DNA of 64,000 nucleotides from Clostridium sp. DL-VIII (lineage in GTDB: Bacteria > Bacillota > Clostridia > Clostridiales > Clostridiaceae). The stretch is from NCBI RefSeq assembly GCF_000230835.1, contig NZ_CM001240.1, forward strand, positions 3,483,779 to 3,547,778, given 5' to 3'. A program made the translations under genes and the position numbers. The notes under the pieces were generated by a model, which saw nothing but the letters and a program-made list of their open reading frames with translations, was not told the origin of the DNA and did no database searches. This document shows, piece after piece, positions 1 through 10,824 of this stretch; the stretch's first letter is position 1; the number at the start of each line of letters is the position of its first letter.

Positions 1-8
1 TTTCTGTT

Positions 9-39
9 CAATTTTGAAAGACTAAGTCTTTCAAAATTG
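9..39 (+). other. Perfect palindromic hairpin in the 16S-23S spacer
   Basis: The 15-base arms CAATTTTGAAAGACT and AGTCTTTCAAAATTG form a perfect hairpin with almost no loop at the left edge. The same 12-base arm (CAATTTTGAAAG) recurs at 3372-3383 after 23S, so it is probably part of the rRNA processing signals. The 16S gene itself lies to the left of the window. Confidence 0.6.
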
Positions 40-43
40 CGTA

Positions 44-160
44 GCTTAGTAGCGACAAGTGCGAGGAAGCAAAAGTTTTATGAAATGAAGCGTACTTCAC
101 GTACGTGAATGAGTAAAATTTGCAGCTGACGAAACAATTGGCGGTAATAAGCAAGCAAAT
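44..160 (+). repeat. 16S-23S spacer hairpin element, copy 1
   Basis: An imperfect direct repeat of the segment at 307-423. Shared blocks are GAGGAAGCAAAA, TATGAAATGA, TTTGCAGCTGACGAA and AATAAGCAAGCAAA. Each copy folds on itself: GCAAAAGTTTTA near the left pairs with TAAAATTTGC near the right, and an inner GTAC/GTAC stem caps it. Confidence 0.6.
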
Positions 161-164
161 GTTC

Positions 165-193
165 TTTGAAAATTGCACATAGATTAATGTATA
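165..193 (+). other. 5' half of the 23S rRNA processing stem
   Basis: The strand TTTGAAAATTGCACATAG followed by ATTAATGTATA is complementary, with one mismatch and a small bulge, to 3351-3383 downstream of 23S. Such a long helix enclosing 23S is the usual RNase III processing stalk; that role is inferred from position and complementarity. Confidence 0.7.
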
Positions 194-306
194 TAAAATA
201 CAACAAAGCCAAGAATAAATATTCTTTGTGAAATGATTAAAAACAAATTGTAAGCATTCATATAGTGTATATCGCTATATACTATAAATGCGAACCAATT
301 TGCGCA

Positions 307-423
307 GCTTATTGGAGCTTAGCACGAGGAAGCAAAAAAATTATGAAATGAGCAGTACTTAAGCGTACGCGAATGAATAATTTTTGCAGCTGACGAAGTG
401 ATAAGATTCAATAAGCAAGCAAA
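307..423 (+). repeat. 16S-23S spacer hairpin element, copy 2
   Basis: The second copy of the element at 44-160 ends immediately before 23S. Its outer stem (GCAAAAAAATTAT with ATAATTTTTGC) differs in sequence from copy 1 on both arms yet still pairs, which suggests selection on the RNA fold. No tRNA gene is seen anywhere in the spacer. Confidence 0.6.
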
Positions 424-424
424 A

Positions 425-3332
<2,908 letters not shown>

Positions 3333-3350
3333 AATATAATCAAGTTGTAA

Positions 3351-3383
3351 TATACATTAAGTAACTATGTGCAATTTTGAAAG
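3351..3383 (+). other. 3' half of the 23S rRNA processing stem
   Basis: TATACATTAA, a short bulge, then CTATGTGCAATTTTGAAA pairs with 165-193 upstream of 23S, closing a long helix around the whole gene. It is the expected RNase III substrate for releasing pre-23S. Confidence 0.7.
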
Positions 3384-3492
3384 AACAAAATGTTTTTTCA
3401 AGCAAGTATGTGAATACTGAAAACCAAATGAATAGTATGAATTAAAGTTTCTTTTTAAAGGAAACACTAACTCACATTCGTTCGTTGGTGTA

Positions 3493-3530
3493 CAGTTCAT
3501 TTAACCAAATCAGAGATTTGGAATGAACTA
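3493..3530 (+). other. Hairpin immediately upstream of 5S rRNA
   Basis: Two nested stems, AGTTCATT/AATGAACT outside and CCAAATC/GATTTGG inside, form a strong hairpin ending four bases before the 5S gene. It probably marks a processing site between 23S and 5S (inference from position). Confidence 0.5.
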
Positions 3531-3533
3531 GCA

Positions 3534-3650
3534 TCTCGTGATGATGGCATAGAGGTAACACTCCTTCCCATTTCGAACAGGAAAGTTAAGGTCTATAGCG
3601 CCGATGGTACTGCATGGGAGACTGTGTGGCAGAGTAGGACGTTGCGGGGT
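3534..3650 (+). rRNA. rrf: 5S ribosomal RNA
   Basis: About 117 bases with conserved 5S features: the CCTTCCCAT and CGAACAG blocks, GGTACTGCATGGGAG, and GTGGCAGAGTAGGACG near the 3' end. The termini TCTCGT and GCGGGG pair with G-U wobbles as helix I. It closes the rRNA operon and is followed by a terminator. Confidence 0.96.
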
Positions 3651-3655
3651 AATAT

Positions 3656-3690
3656 AAAAGGTGGTTAATTAAACTACCTTTTTATTTTAC
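3656..3690 (+). terminator. Intrinsic terminator of the rRNA operon
   Basis: AAAGGTGGTT and AACTACCTTT form a stem with a short loop, followed by a T-rich tract. It lies directly after 5S. Confidence 0.8.
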
Positions 3691-3889
3691 GAAAAATTAT
3701 AATGAGTAATAGTAATTAAAGATGATTTATGTATAAGCACTTACTTTGTTCTGAACTATCCGTAGAATATATGGTAAACTGTATATAAAGAAAGTATAAG
3801 ACTAAAAAAATGATTTTATAAATTGAGAAGATAAATTGAGAAGCTAAATTAATATGCATATATTAATAAGTGATTTGGAGGTAGTTATC

Positions 3890-4525
3890 ATGAAGATTAA
3901 TGAAATTTTATTTGGTTCAAGGCCAAAATCTATTTTGAAAATAATAGAAAAAGGGAATTTAGATGAACTCAATAACTTCATAACAAATGGAGGAAATGTT
4001 AATGAAAAATATGACGACAAGAGCCTGCTTCATTTTGCTATAGATAATTGTGGAAAGAATTACTTTGAAATAATAGAGCTTTTAATTAAAAATGGTGCGG
4101 ATATAAACAGCAATCAAAGTTATTATAAAGAGATACCATTACATAGAGTCTGCGCAAGAATAAGACCTAATATGAGTGTAATTAAATTAATATTAGAGAA
4201 TGGATCTGAAGTAAACGCTGAAAATATAACAGGAAAAACTCCTATTTTTTATTGTAATTTTAGTTTTTCGGTAGAGCTTTTGAATCTTCTTCTTAATTAT
4301 CATGCAGATATCAAGCATACCGATAAGTGTAACAATACTATTTTACATGATGATTATGTAATGTGTGGTGATTTTGATGATTTCGAAGAATATTTAAAAG
4401 TTATTCTCTCTTTAGGCCTAGATATAAATTCAAAGAATAATTCTGGACAAACACCATTAAATTTATGTAAAAATAAGAAGATTGAAAGTATATTAATTGA
4501 ATATGGAGCAAAAAGAAGTGTTTAG
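3890..4525 (+). CDS. Ankyrin repeat protein
   Basis: The 211-residue protein contains four or five ankyrin-type repeats, seen as LLHFAIDN, IELLIKNGADIN, IPLHRVC, IKLILENGSEVNAENITGKT, LLLNYHADI and NSKNNSGQTPLNLC. It has no signal peptide or membrane segment, so it is probably a cytoplasmic protein-binding scaffold; the partner is unknown. The start chosen is the ATG at 3890, which has GGAGGT eight bases upstream. An upstream ATG at 3854 in the same frame has no ribosome site. The gene stands alone, with its own terminator and no operon partner, so the biological role cannot be inferred from context. Confidence 0.85.
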   Translation: MKINEILFGSRPKSILKIIEKGNLDELNNFITNGGNVNEKYDDKSLLHFAIDNCGKNYFEIIELLIKNGADINSNQSYYKEIPLHRVCARIRPNMSVIKLILENGSEVNAENITGKTPIFYCNFSFSVELLNLLLNYHADIKHTDKCNNTILHDDYVMCGDFDDFEEYLKVILSLGLDINSKNNSGQTPLNLCKNKKIESILIEYGAKRSV

Positions 4526-4528
4526 TTA

Positions 4529-4575
4529 TACCGTTAGATACCTATGTAAAAAGTGTCTAACGGTATTTTATTGAT
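4529..4575 (+). terminator. Terminator after the ankyrin gene
   Basis: Stem TACCGTTAGATAC with GTGTCTAACGGTA, an 11-base loop, then TTTTATTG. The stem is perfect apart from a G-T pair. Confidence 0.8.
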
Positions 4576-4607
4576 GATTTTATTAAGATATATAAGTAAT
4601 TAATTTA

Positions 4608-4880
4608 TTATTTTAACTTTCCATGATAATCATACACATTTGTTTTTTTATTTTTATTGGAATCAGAATATCCTGCAAATGTTGACAGTTCCGAAGTAGA
4701 ATTTAAATTATTCTTATTATTTGAATTCTTAGTATATTTTGATGGAGAAAGATGACTATTAACTTGGCGAACTTTTTTAGAATTAAAACTCGGATCAAAT
4801 TCTGATGAATGAATGTCAATTATCTTTTCAGTATCGTAAATTTTTGGAGATGGACCATCTGGCGTATTTTGTTTGCTCAT
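4608..4880 (-). CDS. Small hydrophilic hypothetical protein
   Basis: A 90-residue protein rich in Ser, Asn and Lys, starting MSKQNTPDGPSPKIYD and ending in a lysine-rich tail. The ATG at 4880 is preceded by TAGGAGTGA at good spacing; a TTG six codons earlier overlaps that ribosome site and is rejected. There is no signal peptide, membrane segment or cysteine. The composition suggests an intrinsically disordered protein, as seen for many small clostridial spore proteins, but I do not recognise the family and assign no function. The gene is monocistronic. Confidence 0.6.
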   Translation of the reverse strand: MSKQNTPDGPSPKIYDTEKIIDIHSSEFDPSFNSKKVRQVNSHLSPSKYTKNSNNKNNLNSTSELSTFAGYSDSNKNKKTNVYDYHGKLK

Positions 4881-5204
4881 AGAAATCACTCCTAACAATA
4901 ATTTTAAGATTTTTTCATATATAATATGTAGAAAAATTATATAGATAACTTTAAATAAAACATAACTATAGTATTATTATTATAAAAAAGAAGAATATCA
5001 ATACATGAAATATTAAGGAGCTTATTCCTTGGATATTTTACGATTATAAGTAAATAAATATAATTCTGTAGTATAATAATAATACACTACTAAAAATGAA
5101 GAGGTTAAGATGATTATTCAAATAAAAAATTAACAACAGAATATAAATATCTAAAAATATAGTTTGAGTGTGAAATGATCATCTTATATTAAGGAGGCGA
5201 AAAA
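4881..5204. other. Divergent intergenic region
   Basis: This AT-rich stretch must hold promoters for the minus-strand small gene and the plus-strand metallo-hydrolase. An inverted pair TAAGATGAT (about 5108) and ATCATCTTA (about 5179) brackets a 60-base loop and ends next to the AAGGAGG of the hydrolase gene. A seven-codon reading frame (ATG at 5110) behind AGAGG lies in the first arm. No further gene is seen. Confidence 0.4.
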
Positions 5205-5915
5205 ATGAAAATTTATGAAGGTTTGCATGTACTTGAATTAGGTATACAAGAAAGAAGAATGAATCCTACACTTATCTTTGACGATGAAAATGTAATTTTG
5301 ATAGATGCTGGGTTGCCTGGACAATTAGAAAACATTTATGAAGAAGTTAGAAAAGCAGGTGTGGATTTTGAAATGATAAATAAAATATTTATAACGCATC
5401 ATGATTTAGATCATATTGGCAGTTTAGCTAGTGTAACTCAGAATTCAAAGAATAAGATAGAAGTATTAGCAAGTGCTGGTGAAAAACCTTATATTGAAGG
5501 GGAAAAGACACCAATAAAATTTACAGCAGAACGTCTTAATTCTATGCCGGAAGATAAACGCAATGAAATGCTAGAACAGATTCGTAATCTTAAAACTAAA
5601 GTTGATAAGATTATTGAGGATAATGAAGAATTTAATTATTGTGGGGGAATAAAGGTAATTCATACACCAGGACATACGCCCGGTCATACTTGTTTCTATT
5701 TAAAAAAATATAAAACATTAGTAACAGGAGATGCGTTAAATGTAGTAAATGGTGAGTTAGTTGGACCAAACCCTGAATATACATTCGATATAGATGAAGC
5801 AAAGAAATCATTAAAGAAGCTTACTCAATATGATATTGAAACAGTTATATGTTATCATGGAGGTGTATTTACTAAAAATCCAAACAAGAAAATTGCAGAA
5901 CTTGTAAAAGGTTAA
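5205..5915 (+). CDS. MBL-fold metallo-hydrolase
   Basis: The 236-residue soluble protein has the metallo-beta-lactamase fold: LIDAGLPGQ near residue 35, the metal motif THHDLDHIGS at 64-73, HTPGHTPGHT near 147, GDAL near 167 and a late CYHGG. The canonical motif is HxHxDH; here the second position is Asp (HHDLDH), a variant I associate with a subgroup of Firmicutes hydrolases. It probably hydrolyses a small ester or lactone using two metal ions, but the substrate is not predictable. AAGGAGG lies nine bases before the ATG. The thioesterase gene follows after 44 bases and is probably co-transcribed. Confidence 0.85.
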   Translation: MKIYEGLHVLELGIQERRMNPTLIFDDENVILIDAGLPGQLENIYEEVRKAGVDFEMINKIFITHHDLDHIGSLASVTQNSKNKIEVLASAGEKPYIEGEKTPIKFTAERLNSMPEDKRNEMLEQIRNLKTKVDKIIEDNEEFNYCGGIKVIHTPGHTPGHTCFYLKKYKTLVTGDALNVVNGELVGPNPEYTFDIDEAKKSLKKLTQYDIETVICYHGGVFTKNPNKKIAELVKG

Positions 5916-5959
5916 AGAATTTATATATTTAATTATTCTGGAAAAAGGAGTGCTCTAAA

Positions 5960-6373
5960 TTGTATGTAAGCGAAACAAAAATTGTAGTAAGATATGCTGA
6001 AACAGATAAAATGGGTATAGTTCATCACTCTAATTATTTGATTTGGTTTGAAGCAGGCAGAACAGATTTTATTAAGGGGAGTAATATTAGCTATAGTGAA
6101 ATGGAAGAAAAGGGGATATTAATTCCTTTAGCTGAAAGTAGCTGTAAGTATATTGTTGGTGCAAAATATGAAGATGAGTTAATTATTAAAACTTGGATTA
6201 AAGAATTGACACCAGTTAAAGTAGAATTTAGCTATTCAGTAATTAGAGAAAAGGATAAAAAGGAAATTGCTAAAGGAAGTACATTACATGTTTTTGTAAA
6301 CAATGATTTTAAAATAATTAACATTAAAAAAAGTCATTCCGAGATATTTGAAAAACTACGATCTTTAGCATAA
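5960..6373 (+). CDS. Acyl-CoA thioesterase, hotdog fold (YbgC/FadM type)
   Basis: The 137-residue protein matches the 4-hydroxybenzoyl-CoA thioesterase/YbgC family in size and motif. VRYAETDKMGIVHHSNYL near the N-terminus contains the catalytic Asp (about residue 16) followed by the characteristic HxNY, then FEAGRTDF. It should hydrolyse acyl-CoA thioesters in the cytoplasm; the chain specificity is unknown. The start is a TTG at 5960 with AAAGGAG nine bases upstream; the nearby ATG at 5964 is out of frame. It probably forms an operon with the metallo-hydrolase and ends at a bidirectional terminator. Confidence 0.85.
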   Translation: MYVSETKIVVRYAETDKMGIVHHSNYLIWFEAGRTDFIKGSNISYSEMEEKGILIPLAESSCKYIVGAKYEDELIIKTWIKELTPVKVEFSYSVIREKDKKEIAKGSTLHVFVNNDFKIINIKKSHSEIFEKLRSLA

Positions 6374-6396
6374 CTTATGAATATACTAAAGTAATA

Positions 6397-6438
6397 AAAA
6401 AGCCTGCTTAAAGACATTTTTAGGCAAGCTTTTTTATT
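6397..6438. terminator. Bidirectional terminator between convergent genes
   Basis: AAAAAAGCCTGCTTAAA and TTTAGGCAAGCTTTTTT form an imperfect stem with A- and T-tracts on both sides. It serves the thioesterase (+) and the flavin reductase gene (-). Confidence 0.75.
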
Positions 6439-6444
6439 AGAAAG

Positions 6445-6951
6445 TTATTCCTTAACCAACACTTTTAATATTTCAGCAATATAAATTGTGTGATAATCTT
6501 TATCAGGATACATTGTTTCATTAAATTTTGGTTCATCAAAATTTGCAAGTTCTATATCGGTGTGATACATTTTTTTACATATCATAGTCATTTTTGCTTC
6601 TTTAAAATAAGGACTAATTTCATCGAATACAGGAGTTAGATTTGCTTTTTCTACTTTGTTTACATCTCTTCCTGAAAGACTTCCACAAATACCGAGGGCC
6701 TTCTTATAATCTTCACTAAAGAAAGATAAAGTAAAAGTATCATTTGAATCTATAAATTCTTTTGTATATCTACTTTGTCTAACATAAATTGTAGCTGAAT
6801 TTTTTCCCCAGAATACACCAAGGCTTCCCCAGCTTGCAGTCATAGTATTAAATTTGTTTTCATTTCCAGCAGTGATTAGCAGCCATTCATTGCCAATTAG
6901 TGTAAAAGGATTCATGTTTAAGTCCTTAATTTCAATTTCTTTAAAAGCCAT
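6445..6951 (-). CDS. Flavin reductase family protein (FMN-binding split barrel)
   Basis: The 168-residue protein has the flavoredoxin/flavin-reductase pattern: PFTLIGNEWLLITAGNENKFN at the N-terminus, then FNTMTASWGSLGVFWGKN, a region that contacts FMN in this family, and VRQSRYTKEF. It probably binds FMN and transfers electrons from NAD(P)H or another flavoprotein; the partner is unknown. The ATG is preceded by CAAGGAGGC at ideal spacing. The gene is monocistronic. The upstream neighbour is an insertion sequence only about 110 bases away, which could affect its promoter. Confidence 0.85.
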   Translation of the reverse strand: MAFKEIEIKDLNMNPFTLIGNEWLLITAGNENKFNTMTASWGSLGVFWGKNSATIYVRQSRYTKEFIDSNDTFTLSFFSEDYKKALGICGSLSGRDVNKVEKANLTPVFDEISPYFKEAKMTMICKKMYHTDIELANFDEPKFNETMYPDKDYHTIYIAEILKVLVKE

Positions 6952-7053
6952 TTGTTTGCCTCCTTGATAAGTAAGTTATATTTATTTTAAATCTATTATA
7001 ATTAAAGTGCCAATATAGGTTTAATCATAATAACTAAAATTATAACATACAAA

Positions 7054-7061
7054 TAATATTT
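7054..7061 (+). repeat. Left 8-bp target site duplication of the IS
   Basis: TAATATTT directly abuts the left inverted repeat and is repeated exactly at 8445-8452 after the right one. Confidence 0.9.
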
Positions 7062-8444
7062 GGCTCAACACTAAAAACTGTGCTTGACATAAAATAATTA
7101 TAAAATTAAATGAAAAATGCATTCAAATTCCTGTATTCTATAAGTGACTAATCCAATAGAATTGAAGGAGTTTAAATGCAATTACAGGATATCACTAATA
7201 TATTAAATTTACAAGGAATAAATGTTATCAATTTTATCTATGGTTTTGAAGATAGAATTTGTATTGAAATCCAACCTACAGAATATACTCAACCTTGTCC
7301 GTGCTGTAAGAGTTTTAAAATAATAAGACGAGGCTCATCTGGAATTAGAAGAGTAAGGCATCTTCCTATATTTCAAAACGAGGTAATATTAAAGGTTCCT
7401 AAAATAAGAATGTCCTGTAAGGATTGTAATGCCTCTTTTTCATGGCAATATTCATTCCTGACTGGAAAGAGTCGTTATACTAATGAATTTCAAGAGTTTA
7501 TTGCAACTAAAGTACCAGGAGCAACGGTTATTCACTGTGCTAGAACATTGAAAATACCATATTCTACAGTTGAAAGAATATATAAAAATTATATTGACTA
7601 TGTTGTTCCACAATTGCAAGCAAAAGTTATATTAGAAAGTTCTAACACTAACAAGCTTATACTTGGAATGGATGATTTTGCTATAAGGAAAGGACATAGT
7701 TATAATACTGGAATTCATGACCTTCGTAACGGAACATTACTTGAAATAATTCCAGGAAGAAAACTTGAAGAGCTTAGAAGTCATAAGACTGTAAATCCAG
7801 AACTTTTTGAGCTCCGACCTTTTGCTATAGTAATGGATTTGGCTCCATATTATCACACATTTGCAAAAGAAGTATACCCAGATGCTATACGTATTGCGGA
7901 TAGGTTTCATGTTAATAGCTATGCTATGGAAGCTCTTAGAGGCGTAAGAAAACGCATAAGTTGTGATTTAACTCCTGCGGCACGGACAGTATTGAAAAGA
8001 AATAAATCAGTACTTGAAAAACGGAATGAATATCTTACATCAAAAGAGGTTGAGATGCTCCAGCAGTTGTTGTCATTATCACCTGACCTAAAAGCAGTAT
8101 ATGAGTGGAAAGAGGAACTTATTGAGTGGTATGACTGTTGTTCAAGTGTTATACAGGCAACAAATGTATTTGATAAATGGTGTAAAAAAGGACATTCACT
8201 AAATATACCTGAGGTAGAACGTGCTTTGGTTACTTTTGAAAACTGGAGACAAGAAATAATTAACTATCATCATTGTAGATATACCAATGCCGCTGTTGAA
8301 GGTAGAAACGGTAAAATTAAAGCAATTCAACGCAGACACTATTTTACAAGGAATAAAGACTACTACAAAGGAAGAATTTTATTAGAATGTAATAACCATT
8401 TCTTGACAGCTTAAGCTGTCAAGAACATATTTTGATGTTGAGCC
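7062..8444 (+). mobile_element. ISL3-family insertion sequence, apparently intact
   Basis: The element is 1383 bp. The left end GGCTCAACACTAAAAACTG and the complement of the right end GGCTCAACATCAAAATATG form imperfect terminal inverted repeats that continue into a shared CTTGACA. An 8-bp duplication (TAATATTT) flanks both ends, the length expected for ISL3 elements. One full-length transposase gene fills the interior. The perfect ends and open frame suggest recent insertion. It landed between the flavin reductase gene and the lysR gene without breaking a recognisable frame. Confidence 0.92.
7176..8414 (+). CDS. ISL3-family transposase
   Basis: The 412-residue protein has the ISL3 plan: an N-terminal zinc ribbon (CPCC near 41, then CKDC near 88), a helix-turn-helix around residues 110-140 and a DDE catalytic domain. 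Visible catalytic segments are LGMDDFAIRKG (first Asp), IVMDLAPYY and IADRFHV (second Asp region) and VEGRNGKIKAIQRRHY (Glu). No frameshift or premature stop is present, so it is probably active. GAAGGAG precedes the ATG. The stop codon lies inside a perfect 22-base palindrome at 8402-8423 next to the right end, which may act as terminator or transposase-binding site. Confidence 0.93.
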   Translation: MQLQDITNILNLQGINVINFIYGFEDRICIEIQPTEYTQPCPCCKSFKIIRRGSSGIRRVRHLPIFQNEVILKVPKIRMSCKDCNASFSWQYSFLTGKSRYTNEFQEFIATKVPGATVIHCARTLKIPYSTVERIYKNYIDYVVPQLQAKVILESSNTNKLILGMDDFAIRKGHSYNTGIHDLRNGTLLEIIPGRKLEELRSHKTVNPELFELRPFAIVMDLAPYYHTFAKEVYPDAIRIADRFHVNSYAMEALRGVRKRISCDLTPAARTVLKRNKSVLEKRNEYLTSKEVEMLQQLLSLSPDLKAVYEWKEELIEWYDCCSSVIQATNVFDKWCKKGHSLNIPEVERALVTFENWRQEIINYHHCRYTNAAVEGRNGKIKAIQRRHYFTRNKDYYKGRILLECNNHFLTA

Positions 8445-8452
8445 TAATATTT
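8445..8452 (+). repeat. Right 8-bp target site duplication of the IS
   Basis: TAATATTT, identical to 7054-7061, immediately after the right inverted repeat. Confidence 0.9.
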
Positions 8453-8480
8453 TATTTAAAAAACTTTCCTTTATATAAAT

Positions 8481-9362
8481 TTATTTCTTTAAGAAATCGA
8501 TAAGCGTTTTTGCTGCAATAGATAAATTAGATGAATTTTTATAAATTACACCAATGTATCTAGGTGGAATCTGATGTTTAAGTGGAATTTCTATAAGTGT
8601 TTTATTTTCTAGTTCACTATCTAAAAACTCTTTTATTACAGAGGTAATTCCAAGTCCGATTTTTGCAGATTCGATTAAAAAATCCATATTACTGGCTTCA
8701 ATGTCTGGAGTGATGGATAAATTTTGCGAAGCAAAGTAGTTATCTATATGCTCGCGGGTGGCATTAGGATTTTCTAGCAACATAAATGAACCCCTATTAA
8801 AAATATCTTTTGTATTTTTAAAATTTGATTTTTCCAGATAACTATTACTTGCAACTAAGATATCATGCATTTCTTTAAGTTTAACAAATTTAACATCAAC
8901 TTTATTTGAAGTTGTTCCAATAATGCCTAAATCTAACTTTTCTTCTTGTATTAGTTTAATGGTGTCAAGAGTAGGCCGATTTATGATTTTTATTTTAAAA
9001 TCTGAATATTCTTTTGTAAACTTTTCGAATTCGGGTAAAAAATAGCTTTTACCTATAGTAGTGCTTACACCTAAATTAATATTTCCTATTTCTTTATTTT
9101 TAAGTTTTTCTAAAATATGTTCTCCTAAGCTAAGCTCGCTTAAAGCATTATTAATATGTTTGAATAATATTTCTCCTTCTGGTGTTAAAGCTACTCCTTT
9201 TGAACTTCTGGAAAATAACTTTAGATTTAGATGGTTTTCTAAAGTTTTTATTGATTTGCTTACTGCAGGCTGAGAGACAAAAAGTACTTCGGCAGCATGG
9301 GATATATTTTTATACTTTGCCACTGTAAAAAAAGTTTTATATAAATTTAAATCAATAATCAT
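8481..9362 (-). CDS. LysR-family transcriptional regulator
   Basis: The 293-residue protein has the LysR winged-helix at the N-terminus (LYKTFFTVAKYKNISHAAEV, SQPAVSKSIKTLE) and a two-lobed effector-binding domain from about residue 90. The start chosen is the ATG at 9362 with TAGGAG eight bases upstream; the ATG at 9389 lies before that ribosome site. It is divergently transcribed from the ketopantoate-reductase-like gene with about 120 bases between them, the usual LysR arrangement for regulating the neighbour and itself. The effector is not predictable from sequence. Confidence 0.88.
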   Translation of the reverse strand: MIIDLNLYKTFFTVAKYKNISHAAEVLFVSQPAVSKSIKTLENHLNLKLFSRSSKGVALTPEGEILFKHINNALSELSLGEHILEKLKNKEIGNINLGVSTTIGKSYFLPEFEKFTKEYSDFKIKIINRPTLDTIKLIQEEKLDLGIIGTTSNKVDVKFVKLKEMHDILVASNSYLEKSNFKNTKDIFNRGSFMLLENPNATREHIDNYFASQNLSITPDIEASNMDFLIESAKIGLGITSVIKEFLDSELENKTLIEIPLKHQIPPRYIGVIYKNSSNLSIAAKTLIDFLKK

Positions 9363-9484
9363 AATATAACTCCTAATTATAGTATTCATAACTAATATAT
9401 ATTTTCATTATACATCAAGATAATGTAGAATATAAATAAGTTAAGAGAAATAAGTCAAAATTGATAAGAAAGGGAGAGCACATT

Positions 9485-10408
9485 ATGAAAATTGGAATAA
9501 TAGGAATTGGTGCTATTGGAGGATATATTAGTGCAATGCTTTGTAAGAGTAAAGAAAATGTTTATATTATAGCAAAGGGTGAGACTTTAAACAGCATTAG
9601 AAATAATGGTATAACTTTAAAAAATGAACTAAATGAAAGTTTTAATGTATATCCAAGCCTTGCAACTGATAATGCAAGTGAAATTGGAATTATGGATATT
9701 ATTTTTGTTTGTGTTAAAGGATATTCTTTAAAAGCGGCAGCAAGGACTATTTTACCAATGTTAGATGAGCATACGCTGATTATTCCAATTATTAATGGAG
9801 TAGACGGAGGAAGTAAATTATACTCGTATTTAGGAAAGGGAAAAATAGTAGATGCTGTAATGTATATTAGCTCAAAGATTGAAGCGGATTGCATAATAAA
9901 ACAAACAAGTAAGAATGCTAAAATTGTAGTATCTTCAAATAGAAATCGACCTATTCATAAAAGACACTTAGAAAAAATTTATAATATTTTATCCAAAGCA
10001 AATATAATATGTGAAGTAAGAAGAGATGCTGAAGTTGCGGCTTGGAATAAATATGTTTTTAACTGTGCATTTAATGTAACAGATTCATATTATGATGTTA
10101 AAGTAAAAGGAATACTTGAAGATAAAATGAAATTTGAAACCTTTTGCAATGTGGCTAAAGAATGTGAAGAAGTTGGAAGAATTAAAGGTATTAAATTGCC
10201 ACATAATATCTATGAAACTACAATTAATACTTTAAAAAGTCTATCTAAGAAAAGCATAAGTTCTATGCATAGAGATGTTGCACGTGGCAAAAAATTTGAA
10301 CTTGAGTTATTCTGTGGAGATTTATGCCGTATGGGGAGAGATGTTGGAGTGCCAACGCCATACGCTCAAAAGGCATATGAGAAACTTAAAGTTTTGCAGC
10401 CAATGTAA
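9485..10408 (+). CDS. Ketopantoate reductase-family protein (PanE/ApbA)
   Basis: The 307-residue protein begins with a Rossmann NADP site MKIGIIGIGAIGGYISAM and contains CVKGYSLKAA near 80, the family's CVK motif, and a C-terminal helical domain with NKYVFNCAFN. Known members reduce 2-dehydropantoate to pantoate for coenzyme A synthesis, but many paralogues in Firmicutes act on unknown 2-oxo acids. No panB, panC or panD is adjacent, so panE is not assigned. The start is the ATG at 9485 behind AAGGGAG; an upstream ATG at 9461 lacks a ribosome site. It is probably regulated by the divergent LysR protein. Confidence 0.82.
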   Translation: MKIGIIGIGAIGGYISAMLCKSKENVYIIAKGETLNSIRNNGITLKNELNESFNVYPSLATDNASEIGIMDIIFVCVKGYSLKAAARTILPMLDEHTLIIPIINGVDGGSKLYSYLGKGKIVDAVMYISSKIEADCIIKQTSKNAKIVVSSNRNRPIHKRHLEKIYNILSKANIICEVRRDAEVAAWNKYVFNCAFNVTDSYYDVKVKGILEDKMKFETFCNVAKECEEVGRIKGIKLPHNIYETTINTLKSLSKKSISSMHRDVARGKKFELELFCGDLCRMGRDVGVPTPYAQKAYEKLKVLQPM

Positions 10409-10551
10409 AATTCAATATAGAATTGAGGAGTTATATTATATAATAGAGCTGCTGAAAAAGGTGGCATGGCAAAATTGATGATTTACAATAACGATAATGG
10501 ATGGAAGTACAATATTTGAATCAAAAAATAATATATAAAGTTGATAATAAT

Positions 10552-10605
10552 CTTATGTGCATCATTAAAATTATTTTTAATGAACATAAGGTTATTTTAT
10601 TTTAA
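10552..10605 (+). terminator. Terminator in the 10409-10824 gap
   Basis: CTTATGT/ACATAAG and TCATTAAAA/TTTTAATGA form a two-part stem followed by a T-rich tract. The rest of the 416-base gap between the reductase and spoIIM holds no gene I can support. Mother-cell promoters for spoIIM are expected there, but none was identified confidently. Confidence 0.7.
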
Positions 10606-10824
10606 ATAAATATTTAATTATCTACAAAAAAAATTCTATAGGTTGTCAATAAAAAAAATTGATAAAGTTAAAAAATAACCTGATTTCATAAGAAAACATT
10701 CAATTTAAAGTTAAAATTTAGATAAAATTATTTTTGTTATTTTACATATTTATCATTAAGTGTGGGAATAAATTTGAAACATTAAACATAGTATAAAGTA
10801 GAGTAACTAAAGGAGGAATAAGAG

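Noticed and set aside
1-424. tRNA genes in the 16S-23S spacer
   Set aside because: No cloverleaf-compatible sequence or TTCGA-type T-loop is present; the spacer consists of hairpin repeats and processing stems.
10275-10478. Open frame of 67 codons overlapping the end of the ketopantoate-reductase gene
   Set aside because: It lies in another frame of a clear coding sequence, has no ribosome site and no recognisable composition.
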